Positions 31,427-39,063 of a stretch of DNA of 64,000 nt are shown here, piece by piece. The first letter of the stretch is position 1. Each line of letters starts with the position of its first letter. The notes under the pieces were generated by a model that saw only the letters and a program-made list of their open reading frames with translations, made no database searches and was not told where the DNA came from. The translations under genes and the position numbers were made by a program. This DNA is from Pseudoalteromonas rubra (GTDB taxonomy: Bacteria; Pseudomonadota; Gammaproteobacteria; Enterobacterales; Alteromonadaceae): NCBI RefSeq assembly GCF_001482385.1, contig NZ_CP013611.1:3041001-3105000 (forward strand), read 5' to 3'.

Positions 31427-31858
31427 CTATTCCAATAATTGACCGTGTAAGGTGGCGACGATAGCGCGACTACCTGCATGGTCTCTGTGTTCCCCGAGAT
31501 AGATCCCCTGCCAGGTGCCTAACTGCAGGCGTCCCTGACTGACCGGGATCGTGACCTCACAGCCCAGCGTACTCGACTTAATATGAGCCGGCATGTCATC
31601 GTCTCCCTCGTAATCATGGCGATAGTAACTTTGTCGCTCGGGCACAAAGTGGTTGAAGTGACTTTCCATATCCATGCGTACGGTGGGGTCGGCATTTTCG
31701 TTGATGGTGAGGCTGGCAGACGTATGCTGGATAAACAAATGTAGCAAGCCTACTTTGTAGTAACCCAGCTGTGTTAGTTGGGTCAGGACCTCGTCATCAA
31801 TCAAATGAAAGCCGCGTTGGCGCGGCCTGAGTGTGATGTGTGTTTGATGCCAGCTCAT
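31427..31858 (-). CDS. yjbQ: YjbQ/UPF0047 family protein
   Basis: A 143-residue conserved protein. [15 protein letters not shown] and [14 protein letters not shown] with [11 protein letters not shown] are the family signatures, including His and Asp residues thought to bind metal. E. coli YjbQ shows weak thiamine phosphate synthase activity in some reports; the true role is unsettled. It overlaps cheX by 4 bp and is probably translated with it. Confidence 0.9.
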   Translation of the reverse strand: MSWHQTHITLRPRQRGFHLIDDEVLTQLTQLGYYKVGLLHLFIQHTSASLTINENADPTVRMDMESHFNHFVPERQSYYRHDYEGDDDMPAHIKSSTLGCEVTIPVSQGRLQLGTWQGIYLGEHRDHAGSRAIVATLHGQLLE

Positions 31859-32322
31859 AGCTTATCGAAGCTCACCTCTATGTTGGCATTGCCGTCATCT
31901 GATGTGAACGGCATTATGATCTTTGGACCTTCACATTTGTGGGTGATGGTGTGGCCTGGCCCGGACACAACGATTGGGGTCGCCATATCAAACTCATAGC
32001 CTTTCTCGCCCAGTAAATTTTTTGCGCCACCTGTGACCATGTTGGTGATTTCACCAACCATATCAGTGACCTCTTCATTGATCTTTTCCGGGCGCTCACC
32101 CAGCATTCTTTCCATAATGGTCAGAGCCAGACCTTCATCAAAGCTGATAGAAAAGGAGCCTTTGGTCTGTGGGCCCACCATGCCTATCAACCCGGACACG
32201 TCGCCGCGTGCCACCTCATCTTTTTTAATTTTAGGCTTGCCAGGCGTTAGTTCTGTTTGTGCCATGGTGGCCAGTACATTCATCAGAGATGATAAAAAAG
32301 GGTTGATGAATTCTACATTCAT
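31855..32322 (-). CDS. cheX: CheX-type CheY-P phosphatase
   Basis: A 155-residue CheC/CheX family protein. The phosphatase motif D-x3-E-x2-N is present in [18 protein letters not shown], supplying the Glu and Asn that dephosphorylate CheY-P or related response regulators. A single such motif and the short length match CheX rather than FliY or CheC. No che genes are nearby, so it likely serves a chemotaxis or signalling system encoded elsewhere. It precedes yjbQ with a 4-bp overlap. Confidence 0.85.
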   Translation of the reverse strand: MNVEFINPFLSSLMNVLATMAQTELTPGKPKIKKDEVARGDVSGLIGMVGPQTKGSFSISFDEGLALTIMERMLGERPEKINEEVTDMVGEITNMVTGGAKNLLGEKGYEFDMATPIVVSGPGHTITHKCEGPKIIMPFTSDDGNANIEVSFDKL

Positions 32323-32394
32323 ATGCTTCTTCCCTAGGTTCCTACATTGTAACGGACGCTGGATTAAGTGTAGTGGGCTTTTTGCTATGCTGCA

Positions 32395-32829
32395 CTACTC
32401 ATTACACTTTCCACAACGGCCGTGTGCTTCAATCGTTTGTGCTTTTACAAGAAAGCCGTGCTCTGCAGCCAGGTTATTCAGCTCGTGTGAAATGGCATTG
32501 GAATGCAGCTCTTGTACGTGACCACAAGAGTCACAGATCAATAACTGCACAGGGTGAATACAGTCAAAGTGATGGCACAGCATAAATGCATTCGTGCTTT
32601 CAATTTTATGAATAAACCCTAATTCTGAGAGAAAATCCAAAGCACGGTATACCGTTGCTGGTTTTGCGCCAGACTCGGTGAGTTTGAGCTCTTCTAACAG
32701 ATCATAGGCGCCTACACCGCCTTGTTTAGCAGCGAGTAAGCGGAAAACTTTTTCTCGGATAGGGGTAAAACGAGCCCCTCGATTATCACAAACTTGCTTA
32801 GCTTTACTTACCAGTTGTTCTATATTCAT
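32395..32829 (-). CDS. zur: Zinc uptake regulator, Fur family
   Basis: A 144-residue Fur-family repressor. The winged helix covers about residues 10-85 (RFTPIREKVFRLLAA, KPATVYRALDFLSELGFIHKIE), and the dimerisation/metal domain contains CHHFDCIHP, CDSCGHV and CGKC, giving the cysteine-based structural zinc site. The TVYRALDFL and ESTNAF segments are closer to Zur than to Fur. It would repress zinc import genes when zinc is sufficient; none of those lie in the window. Confidence 0.88.
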   Translation of the reverse strand: MNIEQLVSKAKQVCDNRGARFTPIREKVFRLLAAKQGGVGAYDLLEELKLTESGAKPATVYRALDFLSELGFIHKIESTNAFMLCHHFDCIHPVQLLICDSCGHVQELHSNAISHELNNLAAEHGFLVKAQTIEAHGRCGKCNE

Positions 32830-32872
32830 GTTCTAAATCCTTACACTGCCATGCAATACTAACATATTCTTT

Positions 32873-35359
32873 TTAATAGTCTTGTATCGACAGGGATTTA
32901 TTCATTATATTCTCAGGACGGGTAAAGTTGTGTTTAAGCCAATCCTGAAATGCCGCTTCAGGCATTGGCTGGCCGATCAGATAGCCCTGTCCAATGTTAC
33001 AGTTAAACTCTACCAAGCGGTTTAGCTGCTCCTGATCTTCTATGCCTTCTGCAACCACTTTGAGCCCCAGGCCATGCGCCATGGTAATGATATTTTTAAC
33101 CAGATACGCTGATTCGTTGCCCGCATGCATATCGGCGATGAAGCTCTGGTCGATTTTTAATACATCAAATGGGTATTGGCGTAGATAATTCAACGAAGAA
33201 TAACCGGTACCAAAGTCATCCATAGAGATCAAAACTCCCATTTCTTGAAGCGTGCTAAGGGTTGCCTTAATTGTGCTATCACCGCTTAACAGCAAGCCCT
33301 CGGTGATCTCCAGTTCAAGGGTGCCGGGTTGTAAGGCACAGTGTGCTATCAGTTGTTCCACATGGCAGAGCAGTGCCGGATCATTAAACTGGCGGGGTGA
33401 TAAGTTGACCGCCAGGCGCAATGACGTATTAAATTGAGTATGTATCTGCTGTAACGTTCTGGCTGCTGAGTTTAAAACAAATTTACCCAAATCAATGATA
33501 AAGCCTGTTTGCTCAGCTAATGGAATAAATTCAGCGGGTGAGATTGGCCCCAAGGTATCACTGTGCCAGCGCAATAATGCCTCAGCGCCGACGACTTTGC
33601 GCGCCTGCAGGTCAAGCTGGGGCTGGTAATAGACCTCAAACTCCCCACGCTCCAGCGCGCCTTGCATGCTTTCTTCAAGCATCAGCCGTCGCTGCAGCGT
33701 ATTGCTCATGCTTTCGGTAAACATGCAATAGGTATTGCGACCTTGTTGCTTAGCGTTATACATGGCTGAGTCAGCTTTACGCAGCAGATCGTTAGGGGTG
33801 TCGGCATCTTGAGGGAAAATCGCGATCCCCAGACTCAGCGAAATATTAAAAGCGCGACCGTCAATGTCAAATGGGGCATGAAAGAGTTTAACCAGCTTGG
33901 TTGCAATAGGGGGGATATCAGCACTGGTTTTTAAATCGCCTAGTAAAATGATGAACTCATCGCCACCTAAGCGGGCCACAGTGTCTTTTTCTCGCAGTGC
34001 CGATTTGAGTCGCTGCGCTGAGTGGATCAGGACTTTATCACCGACTTCATGCCCCATCGAGTCATTGACCTTTTTGAAGTCATCCAGGTCAATAAAGCCA
34101 ACGCCAACCAGTGATTTGTCCCGTTTGGCATCGTGGATCAGTTGCTGGAGACGATCGAGAACCAAAAAACGATTGGGTAAGTCTGTCAGTGTGTCGTAAA
34201 AGGCGTGGTGAAGAATGATTTCTTCCTGACGCTTTTTATCTGTGATATTTCTCACTGCGACGACGAGGTAATCTGAACCTGGCAGTGCACTCAGTCGGGC
34301 TTCAAAATGGCGATTGCCATCGTCAAATGGTAGTGCATATTCAATTTGAGTAAGCTGGCCTGGCTTGCCAATGGCATGTATGGCACGGTGAAATGAACGC
34401 GCTGTCTGGCTTGGAAGCACATCCTGCATGGTTCGTCCCATGAACTCGCTATCTGCGACAAACAGGTCATTTTTTTGACCGCAGTGATACTCCAAAATCG
34501 TCCCTTCTCTGTCAACCACGAAGAACAAGTCCGGAAGCGCAGCAAAGATACCCTCTAGTATTTCATGTTTACGTTTAGCCTGTGCTTCGGCCTGCTGCGT
34601 TTGTTTCCAGCCATTACGCAGGTTACGTGCCATGTCGTTTAGATTGTCGGCTAGGCGTTTAAATTCACCTGTTCCTTTTGTTTCCAGCTTATCACTAAAA
34701 TCAAAGCGACTGACATGCTCACTGAGCAACATAAGTTGCGTAACCGGACGGTGAATAAAGAGCCGTGTAAAATACAACACCATGACTGTGAGCAATAGCG
34801 CAATAGCCAGAATGGCTGCGATTTTAATGTGGCTATAATGAAGCAGCCGTTTTGCGTGCGGCTCGATAGAATACTCAGCATAGATAATTGCAGGTAACGT
34901 ATTTGGGTGTTGTATCCTGATGTCTCTTTGGTATCTAACGTAAGCTCTAAATAGATACTGTTCTTTTGTATAGTGAATGCTGAAATCAGATGGGGTCTGC
35001 TGGACGACTTCGCCTTGTCTAATATCAGTGTTGCTGTACGACGCTGGCTGAATTGAACCACTACTATATAAGACGTCGTTCTGAGTATTGAGCAGTGCCA
35101 GATATTTGTACCCCTGATCGTGAGAAAACGCGCTTAGGGTACGTTGTATTTCTGTGTATTCATCTTCCGCAAAATGGTGTTGCAATGTTAAGTTCAGGAT
35201 TGATAAATCTTTTCTGATGGTGGCCTCGCTAAGTGACAGCAGGCTCTCTTTCTGTGTGTGATGATGCAGCTGTACTAATCCAGCTGCCAATAAAGCTGCG
35301 AATACAAAGGCTCCGAGCGTTAACCAGAACTTGAGATCTATGGAGTACAGTTTTGTCAC
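32873..35359 (-). CDS. Membrane sensor with HAMP, PAS, GGDEF and EAL domains
   Basis: An 828-residue cyclic-di-GMP signalling protein. TM helices lie at about 10-30 and 178-200 with a periplasmic sensor between, then a HAMP segment (about 200-250), a PAS domain (about 265-375), GGDEF (about 380-545, intact RLGGDEFIIL) and EAL (about 560-810, with AEALLRW, DDFGTGYSSLNYL and AEGIEDQEQ). Both catalytic motifs look intact, so either synthesis or hydrolysis is possible. The start is GTG at 35359 with a weak ribosome site. No partner gene is adjacent. The 275 bp upstream to ybaK contain no convincing gene. Confidence 0.92.
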   Translation of the reverse strand: MTKLYSIDLKFWLTLGAFVFAALLAAGLVQLHHHTQKESLLSLSEATIRKDLSILNLTLQHHFAEDEYTEIQRTLSAFSHDQGYKYLALLNTQNDVLYSSGSIQPASYSNTDIRQGEVVQQTPSDFSIHYTKEQYLFRAYVRYQRDIRIQHPNTLPAIIYAEYSIEPHAKRLLHYSHIKIAAILAIALLLTVMVLYFTRLFIHRPVTQLMLLSEHVSRFDFSDKLETKGTGEFKRLADNLNDMARNLRNGWKQTQQAEAQAKRKHEILEGIFAALPDLFFVVDREGTILEYHCGQKNDLFVADSEFMGRTMQDVLPSQTARSFHRAIHAIGKPGQLTQIEYALPFDDGNRHFEARLSALPGSDYLVVAVRNITDKKRQEEIILHHAFYDTLTDLPNRFLVLDRLQQLIHDAKRDKSLVGVGFIDLDDFKKVNDSMGHEVGDKVLIHSAQRLKSALREKDTVARLGGDEFIILLGDLKTSADIPPIATKLVKLFHAPFDIDGRAFNISLSLGIAIFPQDADTPNDLLRKADSAMYNAKQQGRNTYCMFTESMSNTLQRRLMLEESMQGALERGEFEVYYQPQLDLQARKVVGAEALLRWHSDTLGPISPAEFIPLAEQTGFIIDLGKFVLNSAARTLQQIHTQFNTSLRLAVNLSPRQFNDPALLCHVEQLIAHCALQPGTLELEITEGLLLSGDSTIKATLSTLQEMGVLISMDDFGTGYSSLNYLRQYPFDVLKIDQSFIADMHAGNESAYLVKNIITMAHGLGLKVVAEGIEDQEQLNRLVEFNCNIGQGYLIGQPMPEAAFQDWLKHNFTRPENIMNKSLSIQDY

Positions 35360-35634
35360 CTGAACGTCTCACTTAGTGTGTTTGTCGTGACGACTATATT
35401 ACATGCTGAAGTACCTGGCTCAATCCAAGGCGGCACAGTTATCGCCACTGTCCTGACCCTAAGTGTAGTTGAAATGGGCAACTTGCTACCAGGATCCTCA
35501 TTTTTCTACTGCTATTTAGATCTGAGTCTGGTAGATGAAAGAATTGCAATAGCTCTAAAGCTGACCTATTTGGCCGATGTGCTGTTTATTGGTTAAAGTG
35601 AAGTGGTTGGCAAAAAATAACTAAAGGAGTGAAT

Positions 35635-36129
35635 ATGATCAGCCAAGATACAGAGACATTGAGTAAAAGTGCTCAGCGGGTTCAGGATGCGATAAAATCT
35701 GCGGGATGTGAATTCAGGGTACTGGAATTGCCCGGCAGTACGCGCACGGCGGAAGAGTCGGCACACACCATAGGGTGTGAACTGGGACAAATTGTAAAAT
35801 CACTGATTTTTAAAGGTAAAGAAAGCGGAAAACCGGTGTTGCTATTGGTCAGTGGCAGCAACCGGGTAAAAGAAAAGGTAGTGGCAAAATATCTGGGAGA
35901 AAAGCTGGTAAAAGCCGACGCTGAATTTACCCGTGAGGTAACCGGCTTTGCCATTGGCGGTATTCCCCCCATTGGACACCTGAGCAACCCAATTACTTAT
36001 ATTGACGAGGACTTGCTGCAATACGAGACGTTATGGGCTGCGGCTGGCACACCAAACGCGGTGTTTTCGTTGCCAGCGGCTAAACTGGAGTCATTGACTA
36101 AGGGCACGGTGATTGCTGTAAAGGCCTGA
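35635..36129 (+). CDS. YbaK/ProX-type aminoacyl-tRNA deacylase domain protein
   Basis: A 164-residue single-domain member of the YbaK/INS editing family. GCELGQIVKSLIFKGKESGK carries the family lysine, followed by LLLVSGSNRVKE, TREVTGFAIGGIPPIGH and NAVFSLPAAKLESLT. Relatives remove mischarged amino acids from tRNA-Pro or tRNA-Cys in trans; the substrate here is not determined. ATG 35635 is chosen because AGGAG ends 5 bases before it; a GTG at 35629 overlaps that site. Confidence 0.85.
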   Translation: MISQDTETLSKSAQRVQDAIKSAGCEFRVLELPGSTRTAEESAHTIGCELGQIVKSLIFKGKESGKPVLLLVSGSNRVKEKVVAKYLGEKLVKADAEFTREVTGFAIGGIPPIGHLSNPITYIDEDLLQYETLWAAAGTPNAVFSLPAAKLESLTKGTVIAVKA

Positions 36130-36142
36130 TAGTGAAGGGGCG

Positions 36143-36718
36143 TTACCCGGTAAAGAGTTGCAGTGTGATCTGCACTTCGTCTGACTCAAACTCGGCGACG
36201 CCCTCATAGCCTTCGATATTGTAATTGAAGCTAAAAAAGCGGCGTAACCACAGGTCATCCTGGTTCTCTTTTAGTACATCAATAGAAATATCCATCAGGC
36301 TTTCCGCTACATTCATACCAACAGCAAACAAGGGGTTGGCCGCCGCAGCTGCTACAGTACGGGTGAGCTCGCCAAATGCCGTGGTTTTTCTGACTTTTGC
36401 CATGAGCTTAGCCGTACTGCGGATGTCACTGTCATCTTCCAATACGGCAATATGCGCATCCAGAAAACGCGGGATCTGACCAGCCCGGTTACGATAAATC
36501 GTATAACCAGCAGGGCCAAAGCTGATGGTGCCACCTTCACTGACTGGCATCACATTGAGTTCCATATTAAATGCATGATCCGCGACCCCGTCGCTTACTG
36601 CACTGAACACTTTGATCTCAAACTTGCGCTCACTGAGTAACTTGTCCACCAAGCCCAGCGATTTAACGTGAATTGACATGATACGCAGTTCGACATCGGT
36701 AAACATTTGATTAGGCAT
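36143..36718 (-). CDS. Protein of unknown function, 191 residues
   Basis: I do not recognise this protein. It has no signal peptide. The N-terminal half looks beta-rich (EIKVFSAVSDGVADHAFNME, GGTISFGPAGYTIYRNRAGQ), the centre is helical and Ala-rich (GELTRTVAAAAANPLFAVGM), and the end is acidic (EGYEGVAEFESDEVQITLQL). AAAGGAC before the ATG and normal codon use support a real gene. It is convergent with the YbaK-type gene (13 bp apart) and lies near tRNA-Ile. Confidence 0.7.
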   Translation of the reverse strand: MPNQMFTDVELRIMSIHVKSLGLVDKLLSERKFEIKVFSAVSDGVADHAFNMELNVMPVSEGGTISFGPAGYTIYRNRAGQIPRFLDAHIAVLEDDSDIRSTAKLMAKVRKTTAFGELTRTVAAAAANPLFAVGMNVAESLMDISIDVLKENQDDLWLRRFFSFNYNIEGYEGVAEFESDEVQITLQLFTG

Positions 36719-36857
36719 GATGAAAGTCCTTTGATATGCAATGGTATTAGCATACTTGGAACCAGATTGGGGCGCTATGGTTTTTGATTATAAAGTAAAT
36801 TATTTGAGCATCAAACAAGATGGAAGTTTATTACGAAGTACAATTGCGGAGGAAAAA

Positions 36858-36934
36858 TGGTGGCCCCACCTGGACTTGAACCAGGGACCTACCGATTATG
36901 AGTCGGGTGCTCTAACCAACTGAGCTATAGGGCC
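36858..36934 (-). tRNA. tRNA-Ile (CAU, lysidine type)
   Basis: A 77-nt cloverleaf on the minus strand: acceptor GGCCCTA with TGGGGCC, anticodon loop CTCATAA with CAT between CCGA and TCGG, T arm GGTTCAAGTCC, encoded CCA. The sequence resembles E. coli ileX, whose C34 is changed to lysidine by TilS so that it reads AUA. Met-type CAU tRNAs differ in the acceptor and anticodon stems. Confidence 0.9.
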
Positions 36935-36960
36935 ATTTTCAAATTGTAGTGCTCAATAAA

Positions 36961-37031
36961 TTCATCCATGAAGCGAGGTCCTGTCGGCGTCCTGCCTCCA
37001 CCTCAACAAGCTGCGAAGCGATGCTTCGGTC
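36961..37031. repeat. Palindrome-containing dispersed repeat near tRNA-Ile
   Basis: CGAAGC-GAT-GCTTCG (37014-37028) sits in a stretch (CCTCCACCTC...GCTGCGAAGCGATGCTTCG) that resembles 63567-63610 near the end of the window. It lies between the intact tRNA-Ile and a tRNA fragment. The remaining bases of the 304-bp gap 36935-37238 show no gene. Confidence 0.5.
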
Positions 37032-37039
37032 TTGTTTCG

Positions 37040-37061
37040 CCCAACTGAGCTATAGGGGCAT
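37040..37061 (-). pseudogene. 5' fragment of a tRNA-Ile-like gene
   Basis: On the minus strand the sequence reads TGCCCCTATAGCTCAGTTGG, nearly the first 19-20 bases of the intact tRNA-Ile, then departs into the palindromic repeat. It is the leftover of a duplicated tRNA whose 3' part is missing. Confidence 0.65.
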
Positions 37062-37238
37062 TTTTTTGCACTTTTTAGCAGAGACCTAAAAAGCGCTGGC
37101 AGTATAAAAATTTTTAACAGGCTTGTCACTAGCAAAAGAGGAAAAAATCGCACATATCTGATTCAATTGCTTAATAAAAAGCCAAACTAGTGCACTAAGC
37201 TTGTTTCTTGATTCGGTTCGTCCGCTTACATCTGTGAG

Positions 37239-37604
37239 TTAGATCCAGACATCGTTTTGTGCGGTGAGTGAGCTGTCGGCATCTCCGGTGTTGACGACTC
37301 CTTTGGGTTCGATAATCAGCACCTGACATTCATGCTCGGCGTAGGGTTTGTGCTCTGAGCTCTTGGGTACAACCAGCATGTCACCTTCTTTCAGATGCTC
37401 TGTGCGGTCCCGAAAGGCAATCTGCATCTCGCCGGATAGCACGATGAACACTTCGTCGGTGTCGGGGTGATCGTGCCAGACAAATTCCCCCTGCAGTTTT
37501 ACCAGTTTGAACTGATAGTCGTTCATTTCAGCAATGACTTTAGGAGTCCAGTGCTCTGAAAACAGCGCCAGCTTGTCAGCAAAATTGATCGTAGTGTGTG
37601 ACAT
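37239..37604 (-). CDS. Cupin domain protein
   Basis: A 121-residue single-cupin protein. The metal-binding motif 1 is visible as GEFVWHDHPDTDEVFIVLSG and motif 2 as PKSSEHKPYAEHE, giving His residues for a divalent metal. The N-terminal NFADKLALFSEHWTPKVIAEM is common in small cupins of marine gammaproteobacteria. Substrate unknown. It lies 64 bp after cysQ on the same strand and could be read from the cys operon, but nothing ties it to sulfur metabolism. Confidence 0.82.
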   Translation of the reverse strand: MSHTTINFADKLALFSEHWTPKVIAEMNDYQFKLVKLQGEFVWHDHPDTDEVFIVLSGEMQIAFRDRTEHLKEGDMLVVPKSSEHKPYAEHECQVLIIEPKGVVNTGDADSSLTAQNDVWI

Positions 37605-37668
37605 GGTATTTCCTTATGGTGACGGGCGTAAGAGAGAAGCCTTACCCGACTGGATAAGGCTCAGGATA

Positions 37669-38436
37669 TTAGTTGAGTCGTGAAACCACAAAATAGGGAT
37701 TCAAATAAGACTCTTTTTGATTGTATAGCAGTGGGCTGCCATCCAGCTGGGTAACGGTTGCACCCGCGATCTTCGCGACTGCGTGTCCTGCACCGGTATC
37801 CCACTCACTGGTTGGGCCTAAACGCGGGTAGACATCAGCAGCACTTTCAGCGACCAGACACAGTTTTAATGAACTGCCTTTTGGCACCATGTTCACATCG
37901 TCAAACTGTGTGAGATACTCAGCTAAATCAGGCGATGGGTGAGAGCGTGAGCCAACCACCTGGATGGTGCCCTGGTTGTCTTTACGGGTGACTTTCAGCT
38001 CAATGCGTGCTTCGTCACACTCTTTAAAAGCGCCGATGCTGTTAGCGGCGAAGTAACTCACGTTCAGTGCCGGTGCATGGACGACGCCCATGACAGGTTC
38101 ACCATTTTCAATTAACGCTATGTTGACCGTGAACTCACCGTTTTTCTTAATAAACTCCTTGGTGCCGTCGATGGGATCGACCAGCCAGTAGCGTTGCCAG
38201 GTCTGGCGTTCCTGCCAGCTGATCTCTGCGCTTTCCTCGCTGAGGATCGGTAAATCCGGGGTAAGGGCTTTCAGGCCCGCTGTGATCACGTCATTAGCGG
38301 CTAAATCGGCGTCGGTTACCGGGCTTTTGTCGTCTTTGTACTCAACGTTAAAGTCTTTGGCATAGATGGTGAGGATCTTGTCTCCGGCGCGTCGGGCCAG
38401 ATTCACTATCTCCTCAAGTAAGTCGGTGTCGTTCAT
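37669..38436 (-). CDS. cysQ: 3'(2'),5'-bisphosphate nucleotidase
   Basis: A 255-residue inositol monophosphatase-family enzyme that hydrolyses 3'-phosphoadenosine 5'-phosphate (PAP), the toxic by-product of PAPS reduction. The metal-binding motifs LSEESAE, DPIDGTKEFIKKNGEF and EWDTGAGHA are intact. It follows cysC by 15 bp in the sulfate assimilation operon, which supports CysQ over other family members. Confidence 0.94.
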   Translation of the reverse strand: MNDTDLLEEIVNLARRAGDKILTIYAKDFNVEYKDDKSPVTDADLAANDVITAGLKALTPDLPILSEESAEISWQERQTWQRYWLVDPIDGTKEFIKKNGEFTVNIALIENGEPVMGVVHAPALNVSYFAANSIGAFKECDEARIELKVTRKDNQGTIQVVGSRSHPSPDLAEYLTQFDDVNMVPKGSSLKLCLVAESAADVYPRLGPTSEWDTGAGHAVAKIAGATVTQLDGSPLLYNQKESYLNPYFVVSRLN

Positions 38437-38451
38437 GGTTTTTCCTTGGTA

Positions 38452-39051
38452 CTACAGATGGATTATCTCGCGCTGTTGTAGATACGCTACCAGCTGTTGC
38501 ACCGATTGGTCCAGACTATTTTCACCGGTATTAATGCGGATCTCCGGGTTTTTTGGTGGCTCATAGTCAGAGTCGATGCCGGTAAAGTGTTTGATCTCGC
38601 CGGCACGGGCTTTTTTATATAACCCTTTTGGATCGCGTTGTTCACACACCTCCAGCGGTGTATCCAGATACACCTCAACAAATTCGGCGTCTTCAACCAG
38701 GTCGCGAACCATGTCGCGCTCAGCCTGGAAGGGTGAGATAAAGGCGGTGAGTACGATCAGGCCGGCATCGACCATGAGTTTGCTCAGTTCACCCACGCGA
38801 CGAATGTTCTCGACTCTATCTTCGTCGCTGAATCCCAGGTCTTTACACAGACCGTGACGCACATTGTCACCATCGAGTAAATAAGTGTGGGCACCAAGTT
38901 GCTGTAGGGCACTCTCCAGTGCGTTGGCGACGGTGCTTTTGCCCGAGCCAGAATAACCAGTAAACCACAAAATAACCGGACGGTGGCCTTTCTGTTCGCT
39001 GCGATGTGTTTTATTCACGGCATAGTTATGCCAGACAATATTCGTATCCAT
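38452..39051 (-). CDS. cysC: Adenylylsulfate kinase
   Basis: A 199-residue kinase converting adenosine 5'-phosphosulfate to PAPS. The P loop is [18 protein letters not shown], followed by [17 protein letters not shown] (substrate-binding DGDN) and [10 protein letters not shown]. Length is normal for a stand-alone CysC; in some bacteria it is fused to CysN, but here cysN is separate with a permease gene between. Confidence 0.95.
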   Translation of the reverse strand: MDTNIVWHNYAVNKTHRSEQKGHRPVILWFTGYSGSGKSTVANALESALQQLGAHTYLLDGDNVRHGLCKDLGFSDEDRVENIRRVGELSKLMVDAGLIVLTAFISPFQAERDMVRDLVEDAEFVEVYLDTPLEVCEQRDPKGLYKKARAGEIKHFTGIDSDYEPPKNPEIRINTGENSLDQSVQQLVAYLQQREIIHL

Positions 39052-39063
39052 AATTCCTATCCA

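Noticed and set aside
35378..35596. Open frame of 72 codons between the GGDEF-EAL gene and the YbaK-type gene
   Set aside because: Starts with GTG without a ribosome site, shows no recognisable pattern and lies in the likely promoter region of two divergent genes.
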